A stretch of 40,051 nucleotides of DNA from an uncultured Acidobacteriota bacterium (lineage in GTDB: Bacteria > Acidobacteriota > Terriglobia > Bryobacterales > Bryobacteraceae): contig CADEFM010000010.1 of the NCBI GenBank assembly GCA_902826605.1, positions 132,381 through 172,431 of the forward strand, given 5' to 3'. A program made the position numbers and the translations under genes. Every line of letters starts with the position of its first letter. Within the stretch, counting starts at the first letter, position 1. The notes below the pieces were generated by a model, which was given only the letters and a program-made list of their open reading frames with translations, had not been told where the DNA came from and did no database searches. Positions 31,533-40,051 of the stretch are shown one piece after another.

Positions 31533-33730
31533 AACGCGTGTTACTCCTCGTGAGCTTTGTGGCCGCGCCTCTGCTCCTTGTGCCGCTTGCCGAGGCCCAG
31601 CCCGCCGAAGCGCAGCCCTGCTATTCCCTCAAGCACAAGGGAGATCCCGGCACGCGCGCCTGCTTCCAAAAACTTACCCGCGCCGCCAACGCCGCGGTGC
31701 AAGCCGAAGGTTTCTGGGGTAGCGGCGATTTCAAAGCCGCCAATGACGCCTTCCGCGCCGCCGTCAAGCAAGCTGAAAAAGATCCCGCGCCCCGCACCCG
31801 CTGGGGCCGCATGTTCCTGGAGCACTGGCAGCCCGCCGATGCAGCCGAATTGTTCGGTGAAGCGCTTGGCATCCAACCGGACTACGCCCCCGCTCTCCTC
31901 GGCCAGGCTCTCATCGCCGGAGAGAATTTTGAAGGGAAGGCCATCGAGTACGCCGAAAAGGCTCTGAAAGCCGATCCGAAGCTTTTCGAAGCGCACGAAC
32001 TCATCGCGCGCGTCGCGCTTGAAGATAACAATCCCAAGAAATCCGAGGAAGCCGCGCGCAAGGCTCTGGAAATCTCCGGCGAAGCTCTCGACGCGCTCGC
32101 TGTCCTGGGCGCCATCGATCTGCTGAACGACGAAACCGATACACCCTGGATGAATCGTATTCTGCAAATCAACCCCCATTACGGGGACGGCTTCGCCATG
32201 GCTGGACACTTCTTCACCATCAATCGCCGCTACGACGAAGGCATCGCGATGTACCGCAAGGCGATCGAGCTCGATCCCGCGCTAAATAGCGCACGCAGCG
32301 AGCTGGGCGTCAACCTCATGCGCCTCGGTCACGACGAGGAAGCCCGCAAGCATCTGGAGCAGGCCTACAATTCCGGCTATCAGGACCCACAGACCGTCAA
32401 TACCTTGCGCCTGCTGGATAGTTATAAGGATTACGTCACCACCAAAACTCCTCGCACCATCCTGCGGCTTCATAAGAAGGAAGCCAACCTGATTCGTCCG
32501 TACTTTCAATACGAGTTCGAACGCGCGCTGGCCACCTACGAAAAGAAGTATAAATACAAACTCAACCAGCCCGTGCAGGTTGAGGTCTATCCGAATCACG
32601 AAGACTTCGCCGTCCGCACCATGGGCATGCCCGGCTTGGGAGCGCTCGGTGTGACGTTCGGCTATGTGGTCGCAATGGATTCTCCCAGCGGCCGCCCGCC
32701 CGGCCAGTGGCATTGGGCCAGCACCATGTGGCACGAACTCAGCCACGTTTACGTCATCGAAATGACGAAACACCGTGTTCCACGCTGGTTCACCGAAGGC
32801 ATGGCTGTATATGAGGAGACTGCTGCGTCTCCCGATTGGGGTGACCGGCTGGACCCGCCAACCATCGACGCCATCAAAACCAAGAAGCTGCTGCCCATTG
32901 CTGATCTCGACCGCGGCTTCATCCATCCCACCTATCCGCAACAAGTCATCGTGTCCTACTTCCAGGGCGGACGGATCTGCACTTTCATCGCGGAGAAATG
33001 GGGTTTTGACACTTTGCTCGCCATGATTCAGGACTTCGGCAATAAGATGACCACTGTCGAAGCCGTGGAAAAGGAACTTCACGTCAAGCCCGAGGAATTC
33101 GACCGCCAATTTTTAGCCTGGTTGGAACCCCAATATAAGAAGACTATCGACAATTTCGACGACTGGCGCAAGCGCATCCGTGGCATGTCCGATAGCGCGA
33201 AGAAAAAAAATTGGGACGACATCATCAAAGAAGGCGAGGCAATTCGCGACTTTTATCCCGATTACGTTGAGACCGGCAGCGTCTACGAATTTCTGGCCAT
33301 GGCATGGCGCGAAAAAGGTGACAAGGTCAAGCAGGCCTCCGAGCTCGAACGCTATTCGAAAGTGGGCGGCCGCGATCCCAGTCTCCTGAAGCAGCTAGCC
33401 AATCTGCAAGTGGAGCAAGGCCGCAAGCGCGAAGCAGCCGCCACTTTGGAGCGCTTGAACTTGATCTACCTCCAGGATGACGCCGCCCACCAAAAGTTGG
33501 GTGAGTTGCATTTGGAACTCGGCAACCCGAACGGAGCGATACGCGAGTATCAGGCCGTGTTGGCCGGCAAACCCATCGATGTGGCGGGCGCAAACTACGG
33601 GCTTGCCAGGGCGTTCGTAGCCGCGAAACGCATCCCCGATGCCCGTGAAGCTGTCGTATCCGCGTTGGAAGCCGCGCCGGGTTTTAAGCCTGCGCAAAAA
33701 TTGTTGCTTGAACTGAGCGAGAAAGAATAA
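31529..33730 (+). CDS. Secreted TPR protein with HExxH metallopeptidase domain
   Basis: A 733-residue exported protein that starts with a signal peptide (MKRVLLLVSFVAAPLLLVPLAEA). Tetratricopeptide repeats cover about residues 50-300 (for example EGIAMYRKAIELDPALNSA) and about 560-733. Between them is a gluzincin-type zinc peptidase domain of the peptidase-MA kind: HELSH at residues 402-406 with a third zinc ligand Glu423 in WFTEGMAVYEE. The spacing fits an active enzyme. The repeats likely bind substrate or partner proteins. The ATG overlaps the stop of the caspase-like gene, so the two are translationally coupled. It precedes moxR by 8 bases. The substrate is unknown. Confidence 0.85.
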   Translation: MKRVLLLVSFVAAPLLLVPLAEAQPAEAQPCYSLKHKGDPGTRACFQKLTRAANAAVQAEGFWGSGDFKAANDAFRAAVKQAEKDPAPRTRWGRMFLEHWQPADAAELFGEALGIQPDYAPALLGQALIAGENFEGKAIEYAEKALKADPKLFEAHELIARVALEDNNPKKSEEAARKALEISGEALDALAVLGAIDLLNDETDTPWMNRILQINPHYGDGFAMAGHFFTINRRYDEGIAMYRKAIELDPALNSARSELGVNLMRLGHDEEARKHLEQAYNSGYQDPQTVNTLRLLDSYKDYVTTKTPRTILRLHKKEANLIRPYFQYEFERALATYEKKYKYKLNQPVQVEVYPNHEDFAVRTMGMPGLGALGVTFGYVVAMDSPSGRPPGQWHWASTMWHELSHVYVIEMTKHRVPRWFTEGMAVYEETAASPDWGDRLDPPTIDAIKTKKLLPIADLDRGFIHPTYPQQVIVSYFQGGRICTFIAEKWGFDTLLAMIQDFGNKMTTVEAVEKELHVKPEEFDRQFLAWLEPQYKKTIDNFDDWRKRIRGMSDSAKKKNWDDIIKEGEAIRDFYPDYVETGSVYEFLAMAWREKGDKVKQASELERYSKVGGRDPSLLKQLANLQVEQGRKREAAATLERLNLIYLQDDAAHQKLGELHLELGNPNGAIREYQAVLAGKPIDVAGANYGLARAFVAAKRIPDAREAVVSALEAAPGFKPAQKLLLELSEKE

Positions 33731-33738
33731 TCAACCGA

Positions 33739-34779
33739 ATGTCCACATCCATCCAAACCATGGCGCAGCACAATATGGCGGATACCGCCGGATTGCAGGA
33801 ACGAATCGAGCGTTTCTATAAAGCTCAGGAAGCCATCCTGGGTCAAGTACGGCGCATTATCGTCGGCCAGGACGAAGTGATCGATCAGGTGATGGTCGCT
33901 TTGTTCGTTGGCGGTCACTGCCTGATCACGGGTCTGCCCGGCACCGCCAAGACTTTGCTGGTGCGGACGCTCTCCCAGGCTCTAGGCTTGGAGTTTCGCC
34001 GCATACAGTTCACGCCGGATCTCATGCCGTCCGACATCACCGGCACCGATATCATCGAAGAAGATAGTTCCACGGGCCGCCGCACTTGGACGTTTGTCCC
34101 CGGTCCCATCTTCGCCAACGTTCTGCTGGCCGATGAAATCAACCGTACGCCCCCCAAGACGCAATCCGCGCTCCTTGAAGCCATGCAGGAGCGTTCGTGC
34201 ACCGTGCGCGGCAACATCTATAACATCCGTCCGCCGTTCTTCGTGCTGGCCACGCAGAACCCTATCGAACTCGAAGGAACCTATCCTCTCCCTGAAGCCC
34301 AGCTCGATCGCTTCATCTTTAATGTGCTGCTGGACTATCTTTCGGCCGAGCAGGAAATGAAGGTTCTCGATCTCACCACCACCACGCACCAGGCGCAGGT
34401 GGAGGCCGTGACCAACGCGGAAGAGATCATTGATTTCCAGCAGATCGTGCGCATGGTGCCGATCTCGGATTCCACTGCGCGCTATGCCATCGATCTGGTG
34501 CGCGCCACCCGGCCGAGCGATCCCAGCGCCCCCGATTTCGTCAAGAAGTACGTCAACTTCGGCGCCAGCGTGCGCGCCGCGCAGTTCCTGGCGCTCTCCG
34601 CGAAAGCCCGCGCGCTGATGAAGCGGCGTTACCACGTGATGACGGAAGACATCGCCTCATTGATGCGCCCCATTCTGCGTCACCGCATTCTTCTCAACTT
34701 CCAAGCTGAGTCCGATCACCTGACGCAGGACGACATCCTGAAAAGAATCCTGGAGGCCGTGCCCGCACCCCGAGATTAG
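33739..34779 (+). CDS. MoxR family AAA+ ATPase
   Basis: A 346-residue cytosolic ATPase. Walker A is GLPGTAKT (65-72), and Walker B and following sequence read VLLADEINRTPPKTQSALLEAMQE with Asp132-Glu133. The MoxR signature ATQNPIELEGTYPLPEAQLDRF follows, and the C-terminal lid region includes FGASVRAAQFLALSAKARAL. MoxR proteins act as chaperones that mature or activate VWA-domain partners; here two such proteins are encoded in the same operon. It starts 8 bases after the metallopeptidase stop, with DUF58 starting 3 bases after its own stop. Confidence 0.96.
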   Translation: MSTSIQTMAQHNMADTAGLQERIERFYKAQEAILGQVRRIIVGQDEVIDQVMVALFVGGHCLITGLPGTAKTLLVRTLSQALGLEFRRIQFTPDLMPSDITGTDIIEEDSSTGRRTWTFVPGPIFANVLLADEINRTPPKTQSALLEAMQERSCTVRGNIYNIRPPFFVLATQNPIELEGTYPLPEAQLDRFIFNVLLDYLSAEQEMKVLDLTTTTHQAQVEAVTNAEEIIDFQQIVRMVPISDSTARYAIDLVRATRPSDPSAPDFVKKYVNFGASVRAAQFLALSAKARALMKRRYHVMTEDIASLMRPILRHRILLNFQAESDHLTQDDILKRILEAVPAPRD

Positions 34780-34782
34780 AAA

Positions 34783-35670
34783 ATGCTGCAGCGCTTTCTA
34801 GACCCCACGGTTCTCGCCGGAATCTCCGGTCTTGACCTGGTCGCTCACACCGTCGTCGACGGCTTCATCTCCGGCCTCCACCGTTCGCCGGACTTCGGCT
34901 TCAGCCAGGAATTCGCGGAATACCGCGCGTATCATCCCGGCGACGATCTCCGGCACGTCGATTGGAACGTCTTCGCCCGAACAGAGCGCGCATACCTGAA
35001 GCGCTACCGCGGCGAGACCAACTGCCAGCTCACGATCCTGCTGGACGCCAGCCGGTCCATGAAGTTCACTTCGCACAAAATCGACAAGCTCGAATATGCG
35101 CGCTTCATGACCGCTTCGCTCGCTTATCTGGCTGGACTGCAACGTGACGCCACGGGATTGATCGTGTTCGACGACGAAGTCCGCAACTTCGTGCCGCCCT
35201 CCACGCGTCAGGGCCAGTTGGCCCGCTTGCTGCACGCGGTGGAAAAAGCGGAAGCGGGCGCGCGCACCGATTATGCCCGGCCCTTCGCCCACTTGCGCGA
35301 ATTTCTGCACCGCCGCGGCCTCATCGTATGCATTTCGGATTTTTGGGAAACGCCGCAAAAAATTATCGATACCATCGCGCCGCTGCGCTATCACGGCAAT
35401 GAAGTGATCCTGTTCCACTTGCTGGATCCGGAGGAAATCCGTCCCAAGCTCAAGAATTCCGTGCTCCTCGAAGATATGGAATCCGGAGCGACGCTCGAAG
35501 TCTCGCCGGACTACGCGCACCACGAATATCCCGCAAAAATCGATGCACACCTGGAGGAATTAAAGAAAAAGGCTCAGGGCGCGGGCTTGGACTATTTCTT
35601 GGTCGATACCAGCCGTCCCCTCGACGGCGCGCTGCGTGAGTACCTGGCCATCCGGAAAGGGAGGATGTAA
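34783..35670 (+). CDS. DUF58 domain protein
   Basis: A 295-residue protein with the DUF58 core: FAEYRAYHPGDDLRHVDWN, then ARTERAYLKRYRGETN, and a VWA-like metal motif DASRS at residues 88-92 after QLTILL. Later strands (RGLIVCISDFWE, EVILFHLLDPEEI) complete the VWA-like fold. DUF58 proteins are cytosolic or membrane-associated partners of MoxR ATPases. This one has no clear membrane helix. It begins 3 bases after moxR and its stop directly abuts the ATG of the BatA-like gene, so translation is coupled on both sides. Confidence 0.94.
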   Translation: MLQRFLDPTVLAGISGLDLVAHTVVDGFISGLHRSPDFGFSQEFAEYRAYHPGDDLRHVDWNVFARTERAYLKRYRGETNCQLTILLDASRSMKFTSHKIDKLEYARFMTASLAYLAGLQRDATGLIVFDDEVRNFVPPSTRQGQLARLLHAVEKAEAGARTDYARPFAHLREFLHRRGLIVCISDFWETPQKIIDTIAPLRYHGNEVILFHLLDPEEIRPKLKNSVLLEDMESGATLEVSPDYAHHEYPAKIDAHLEELKKKAQGAGLDYFLVDTSRPLDGALREYLAIRKGRM

Positions 35671-37716
35671 ATGGGCTTTTTCGCTCCCTGGTTCCTGGCC
35701 GGTATCGCTGCGGTGGGCCTGCCCATCTGGGTGCACTTGCTCAAGCGCCATAAGACCGACCCTAAGCTCTTTCCATCCCTCATGTTTTTCGAGCAGCGCG
35801 AACAAAGCTCCGTGCTGCATCGCCGCCTGGACTACATTCTCCTGTTCATCCTGCGCACCGCGATGATCCTTCTTCTCGCCCTGCTGTTTGCGAGCCCTTT
35901 CATCAACCGCACGCCCACCGCGGCCGATGGCAATAAGATCACCGTCGTCGCCGTGGATCGCTCTTTCAGCATGCGCGAGTCGAATCGCCTAGCCCAGGCC
36001 AAGGACGAAGCGCAAAAATTTCTCACTGCGGTGAAGCCTGGCTCACAAGCGCAAGTGGTCGCGCTGGCCGGAACTGTGCAGGTGCTCACGCAGGTGGTCA
36101 CCGATCCAGCCGAACTCCGCGCGGCCGTCGCTTCCATCCAGCCCGGTGACGGCCGGGCTTCTTTCGGTGAACTCGCGCGCTACTTGCGCTCGCTTTCGGA
36201 AGCGCAGAAGCTTCCCATCGAAGTCCACCTCGCTAGCGATCTGCAGAAATCCGCCATGCCTCCGGGTTTCATCGATCTGCGTTTGAACCCCGGTACGGAC
36301 CTGATCTTCCATCCCGTGGGCGTAACCGCTCCAAACTGGACAGTTGAAACCGTGAGCGCGCCACGCCGCGTCTACGATCCCAAACGCGTGCGCATGCAGG
36401 CCACCATCTCCGGCTTTGGCGCAAAAGCCGCCGAGCGCTCGGTCACGCTGCAGCTCAACGGCCGTACGCTGCAAACCAAAACCGTGATGGTTCCCGAAGG
36501 CGGCCGGGCGCAAGTGGAGTTCCTGGGTCTGGAAGCGCCCTACGGTTTCAGCAAAGGAGAAGTTCGCATCGACGCCGCCGACGCCCTGCCCGCCGACGAC
36601 CGTTATTTGTTCTCAGTGGAGCGCGCCGATCCGCGCAAGATCCTGTTCGTCAACGACGGACGCCGTGCCCGCGCCGAACAGTACTATCGCGCTGCCATCG
36701 ATTCGTCTGGCGATGGCGCATTCCAAGTGGACTCGCAACGCCCTGAAGCAGCCGCGGCAGCGAATCTCTCCACTTTCGCCTTGGTCGTGCTCTCCGATCT
36801 GGGCACGATCCCGCAGTCTTTAGAAGCCGCGCTGCAGCGCTATGTCTCCGCCGGTGGCTCGGTGTTCGTCGTGCTCGGCCCCAGTTCCGCGCTTTTGCCG
36901 CGAGTGCCCGTGCTCGATGAAGCTATCCAGGCATCCAATTACGCCACCCGCGAAGGCGACCGTTTCTTAAGCGTGACCGATCTAGACACCGGCCACCCCG
37001 TGCTCCGCAGCGTTGATCGCTTCAACGCTGTCAAATTTTATCAGACCGTGAAGATAGCGCCCACCAAATCGCGCGTACTCGCAAAACTCAATGACGGCTC
37101 GCCGCTGGTGTTGGAGCGCTCCGTCGGAGAAGGCAAGGTCTTCGTCTTCGCGTCCACCATCGACAACGTCTCGAACGATCTGCCTCTCCACGCGGCGTGG
37201 GTGCCGTTCGTCGCACAGTCGGCTTTGTACCTGGGCGGAGGCGGCGCAGAACAGCCCGTCAACCTCGCCACGGATTCCTACGTCGAACTTCGCGCCGGAG
37301 ATCAGCAGGGCGCCGCCGCCGAAGTGCTCGATCCCGACGGCAAACGCGCACTGTCCCTGGCTGACGCCACCAAAGCGCGCAATTTCGCCGTCGACCGCGA
37401 AGGCTATTTCGAGATTAAGACCGCCAGCGGCCGCCGCAGCCTGATCGCGGTGCATGCCGACCGGCGCGAATCGGACCTCGCCCCGATTCCCAAGGAAACT
37501 CTGGATCTGTGGAAGGGCACCGGAACCACTAGCACAGCCGATGCGGCGCAGGTGGCGGGCGGGGAAGAGACCCGCCGGGCCTTCCCTCTGTGGCCTTACA
37601 TATTATTGCTATTGTTAGGAGTAGCAGTGGCCGAATCTGTGGTCGCAAACGGTTATTTGCGCCCGGCGGTCGCCGCGCCGCAAACTAGGACCGCGACTAC
37701 CGAGCCGCGACCATAG
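35671..37716 (+). CDS. BatA-like VWA membrane protein
   Basis: A 681-residue inner-membrane protein. The N-terminus is the typical double-helix BatA domain: a first helix in FFAPWFLAGIAAVGLPIWVHLLKRH and a second at ILLFILRTAMILLLALLFASPF. A VWA domain follows with the metal motif DRSFS at residues 96-100. A further region resembles an amidotransferase-like fold (RKILFVNDGRRARAEQYYRAA ... GEGKVFVFASTIDNVSNDLPLH). A C-terminal membrane helix (WPYILLLLLGVAVAESVVA) closes the protein. BatA proteins belong to MoxR-type aerotolerance operons. The start ATG directly follows the DUF58 stop. Confidence 0.9.
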   Translation: MGFFAPWFLAGIAAVGLPIWVHLLKRHKTDPKLFPSLMFFEQREQSSVLHRRLDYILLFILRTAMILLLALLFASPFINRTPTAADGNKITVVAVDRSFSMRESNRLAQAKDEAQKFLTAVKPGSQAQVVALAGTVQVLTQVVTDPAELRAAVASIQPGDGRASFGELARYLRSLSEAQKLPIEVHLASDLQKSAMPPGFIDLRLNPGTDLIFHPVGVTAPNWTVETVSAPRRVYDPKRVRMQATISGFGAKAAERSVTLQLNGRTLQTKTVMVPEGGRAQVEFLGLEAPYGFSKGEVRIDAADALPADDRYLFSVERADPRKILFVNDGRRARAEQYYRAAIDSSGDGAFQVDSQRPEAAAAANLSTFALVVLSDLGTIPQSLEAALQRYVSAGGSVFVVLGPSSALLPRVPVLDEAIQASNYATREGDRFLSVTDLDTGHPVLRSVDRFNAVKFYQTVKIAPTKSRVLAKLNDGSPLVLERSVGEGKVFVFASTIDNVSNDLPLHAAWVPFVAQSALYLGGGGAEQPVNLATDSYVELRAGDQQGAAAEVLDPDGKRALSLADATKARNFAVDREGYFEIKTASGRRSLIAVHADRRESDLAPIPKETLDLWKGTGTTSTADAAQVAGGEETRRAFPLWPYILLLLLGVAVAESVVANGYLRPAVAAPQTRTATTEPRP

Positions 37717-37745
37717 GGAGCGGTGGAAGCGTTGTAGGAGGCAGC

Positions 37746-40051
37746 ATGAACACGCGTGACCAGCTGAATCAATACCTGCAAGGTCTTGAAAAGCGACTAC
37801 GCTGGTTGACTGTTTCGAGGGGCATCGCCGTCGCCTGCGGCGTAGCGCTTGGCGCAACCGTCGCGTTGGTTCTCATCGCCAACGCCTTCTCCTTTTCCCC
37901 CACCAGCCTCACCCTCTCTCGCGCCGCGCTGTTTCTGGCACTGGCGGCGGCAGCGGGCTTCGCGCTGGTCCTCCCCCTGCTCAATCTGAATCGCCGCAAG
38001 ACCGCGGGCCGCGCGGAAACTTCTTTCCCGGAGTTCAAGGAACGGTTGGTCACATACGTGGAACGCAGTGACCGCCAGGATCCCATGCTCGAACTGCTCG
38101 CCATGGACACCCTGAAAGTGGCCAGTCATACCGAGCCTGAACGCATCGCTCCTCCCAAATCCATCTGGGCCATGGCGACCGGCGCGGGCGCCGCCGGTGC
38201 GATCCTTATCTGGCTGATCGCCGCAGGCCCGGGTTTCCTCGGTTACGGCGCCAATTTGCTGTGGGCCGGTGCGCCCAAGGCAGGCGTCGCGAAGTATTAC
38301 GACATCGTCGTTCAGCCCGGCAATAAACTGGTCCGCCGCCGTGCGGATCAAGTAGTCACCGCACAGCTGACCGGTTTCGAGTCCGGAAGAGTCCGGCTGA
38401 TGGCGAAGTACCAAAGCGCCACCAAGTGGGAAGAAGCCGTCATGGTCCCGCGCAGCGGCGCGAACTTCGAGTTTCTTTTCGCCGGCCTGCCGGAACCCGT
38501 GGAATATTACGTGGAAGCCTCCGGTGTGCGCTCGAAAACCTTCAAGCTCGATGTCATCGATTTGCCCGGCATTAAGCACTTGAAAGTGACGTATCACTAT
38601 CCATCGTGGCTCGGCCGTAAAGATTCGGTTGAGGACCCCGGCGGAGATCTCCGCGCCGTGCAAGGAACGACGGCTGAGCTTACCGTGGAAACCGACCGCC
38701 CGCTCAAGAACGGCGTGATTGAAGTGGATGACGGCTCCAAGATACAGCTCACCGCCACTGCCGACGGCAAGCTGACCGCGAAGATTCCGATTCAGAAAGA
38801 CGGAGTCTATCACTTTGCTGCACTTGAGCAGGGCGAAAGCGTGCGCCTCAGCGAAGATTATTTTATCGAAGCACGCCAGGACAACGCGCCGGTCGTAAAA
38901 ATCGTCACGCCGCGCTCCGACGCCAAGGTAAGCCCGATCCAGGAAGTAAACGTGACTGTCGACGCCAGCGATGATTACACGCTGAACGGCGTTGAATTGC
39001 ATTTTTCCGTGAACGGCGGGGATGAGAAGATCATTGCCATCCCGAACTCGCGCGGTGTGCCCAACGCGAATGGCCACGCCATGATCGCGCTCGAAGATTA
39101 CAAGATGATCCCCGGCGATGTCATCGCCATGTACGCCGTGGCGAAGGATGCCCGTGCCACTTCGCGCACGGACATGATGTTCATCGAAGCCCAGCCTTTT
39201 GAGCGCAACTTTTCGCAGTCCCAGCAGGACGGCGGGGGGGGCGGCGGTGGTGGCGGCGACCAGGATCAGACTGAAATCTCCCAGCGTCAAAAGGAAATCA
39301 TCGCCGCGACATGGAATGAAATCCGCGGCAATAGTAAGCAGAAATCCGCCGAAAACGCGCGTTTCCTGGCCGAAATCCAATCGAAACTGAAGGAGCAGGC
39401 GCAGTCCCTGGCGCAGCGTTCGCGCAGCCGCCAGTTGGCGGGAGCCAATCAGGAATTCCAGAGCTTTGTGAAAAGTCTCGAGGCCGCTGCGGCGGAAATG
39501 GGCCCTGCCTCGGAAAAACTCTCCGGACAAAAGTGGAAAGACGCGCTGGGTCCGGAACAGCGCGCCTTGCAGCACCTGTTGCGCGCGGAAGCGACATTCC
39601 GTGATATTCAGGTCGCCTTCGGAGCGCAGGGCGGTGGGGGTGGTGGCGGTGGCGGCGCCGGCCGGGATCTGGCCAGCATGTTCGATCTCGAACTCGACAC
39701 CGAAAAGAACCAATATGAAACCGGCCAGCACGCCGGGGGTGGCGGCGGTGGCGGCGCTGAACAGCGCCAGAAGGAAATTGACGAAGCGCTTCAGAAACTT
39801 TCTGAGCTGGCGCGCCGCCAGCAGGAACTCGCGCGCAATCAGAACCAGAGCAAGCAGCAATCCTTCGAGCAGCGCTGGCAGCAGGAGATGCTGCGCCGCG
39901 AAGCCGAAGAACTCCGCAAACAAATGGAGCAGCTTTCGCGCAACGGCCAGCAAGGGCAGCAAGGTCAACAAGGGCAGCAGGGCCAGCAGGGTCAACAAGG
40001 CCAGCAGGGTCAACAAGGCCAGCAGGGTCAACAAGGCCAGCAGGGTCAACA
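37746..40051 (+). CDS. DUF4175-type membrane protein (C-terminus beyond window)
   Basis: The ATG at 37746 follows GGAGG at 8 bases; the frame stays open to the right edge (768 complete codons). Three hydrophobic segments (about residues 24-46, 58-80, 140-160) anchor a long periplasmic region. Its first part is beta-rich (YDIVVQPGNKLVRRRADQV ... VKIVTPRSDAKVSPIQEVNV). The second is a Gln/Arg-rich coiled region interrupted by three poly-glycine linkers, the first at residues 496-504. The end is a Gly-Gln-Gln repeat from residue 734. This matches DUF4175 proteins found with MoxR/DUF58/VWA operons. It starts 29 bases after the BatA-like stop. The function is unknown; a periplasmic scaffold is plausible. 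Confidence 0.87.
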   Translation, partial: MNTRDQLNQYLQGLEKRLRWLTVSRGIAVACGVALGATVALVLIANAFSFSPTSLTLSRAALFLALAAAAGFALVLPLLNLNRRKTAGRAETSFPEFKERLVTYVERSDRQDPMLELLAMDTLKVASHTEPERIAPPKSIWAMATGAGAAGAILIWLIAAGPGFLGYGANLLWAGAPKAGVAKYYDIVVQPGNKLVRRRADQVVTAQLTGFESGRVRLMAKYQSATKWEEAVMVPRSGANFEFLFAGLPEPVEYYVEASGVRSKTFKLDVIDLPGIKHLKVTYHYPSWLGRKDSVEDPGGDLRAVQGTTAELTVETDRPLKNGVIEVDDGSKIQLTATADGKLTAKIPIQKDGVYHFAALEQGESVRLSEDYFIEARQDNAPVVKIVTPRSDAKVSPIQEVNVTVDASDDYTLNGVELHFSVNGGDEKIIAIPNSRGVPNANGHAMIALEDYKMIPGDVIAMYAVAKDARATSRTDMMFIEAQPFERNFSQSQQDGGGGGGGGGDQDQTEISQRQKEIIAATWNEIRGNSKQKSAENARFLAEIQSKLKEQAQSLAQRSRSRQLAGANQEFQSFVKSLEAAAAEMGPASEKLSGQKWKDALGPEQRALQHLLRAEATFRDIQVAFGAQGGGGGGGGGAGRDLASMFDLELDTEKNQYETGQHAGGGGGGGAEQRQKEIDEALQKLSELARRQQELARNQNQSKQQSFEQRWQQEMLRREAEELRKQMEQLSRNGQQGQQGQQGQQGQQGQQGQQGQQGQQGQQGQQGQ
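39945..40051 (+). repeat. Gly-Gln-Gln coding repeat, 9-nt and 18-nt units
   Basis: About twelve 9-base units each encode Gly-Gln-Gln. From 39981 they settle into a perfect 18-base unit (GGCCAGCAGGGTCAACAA) present 3 full times plus a 17-base partial copy at the window edge. The array continues outside. Such arrays change length by slippage. It lies in frame in the DUF4175 gene. Confidence 0.95.

Noticed and set aside
37797..40049. A 750-codon open frame on the minus strand opposite the DUF4175 gene
   Set aside because: It is antisense to a plus-strand frame with a good ribosome binding site, membrane helices and family features. Its Leu-Thr-Leu-Ala repeats are the complement of the Gly-Gln-Gln array.
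39945..40051. Repeat array as a CRISPR
   Set aside because: Units are contiguous without unique spacers and keep the reading frame.

Overview
The window looks like a chromosomal segment of a high-GC acidobacterium, most likely of the Solibacter/Bryobacter type. This is an inference from gene content: BshC, a DUF6152 protein beside large secreted proteins with a WGDPDL...W motif, tandem DUF2911 proteins, duplicated DUF4159 proteins and a MoxR/DUF58/VWA/DUF4175 locus. No rRNA, tRNA, insertion sequence, CRISPR array or phage gene was seen. No gene-free stretch exceeds about 300 bases.

Left part (1-8,990). A minus-strand pair encodes a frataxin (CyaY) and the start of a HemW-like radical SAM protein. 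A plus-strand pair encodes the bacillithiol enzyme BshC and an HpcH/HpaI aldolase. A tightly packed minus-strand operon (3,042-7,839) follows. Its order of transcription is two paralogous secreted proteins, a DUF6152 protein, a third family member broken by a frameshift, a secreted glutathione peroxidase and an SH3/DUF2059 protein. Most junctions are 4-base ATGA overlaps. A divergent control region with a perfect 10-bp inverted repeat, a short candidate leader ORF and two hairpins precedes a quinate/shikimate-type dehydrogenase.

Middle part (9,000-26,500). A minus-strand operon encodes an NtrC-type sigma-54 activator, its membrane histidine kinase and a proline-rich lipoprotein. Then come a glycine-rich secreted protein, a small cytosolic protein, a RodZ-like protein, a large membrane protein with a spermidine-synthase-like domain, two tandem DUF2911 proteins, a polytopic membrane protein and a small beta-rich protein. 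A nucleoside salvage operon (pyrimidine nucleoside phosphorylase, CNT transporter, purine nucleoside phosphorylase) lies downstream of a RecQ helicase.

Right part (26,500-40,051). Two adjacent DUF4159 paralogues share a near-identical promoter-like element. The second appears to lead a long plus-strand operon: a VWA/amidotransferase-like membrane protein, a secreted caspase-like protein lacking its catalytic cysteine, a TPR-flanked HELSH metallopeptidase, MoxR ATPase, DUF58, a BatA-like VWA protein and a DUF4175 protein cut by the window end. The MoxR, DUF58, VWA and DUF4175 genes form a known module linked to envelope or stress functions. The inserted pseudo-protease and metallopeptidase are the most unusual content of the window and suggest a periplasmic protein-processing or surveillance device assembled by the MoxR chaperone. 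That role is inference.
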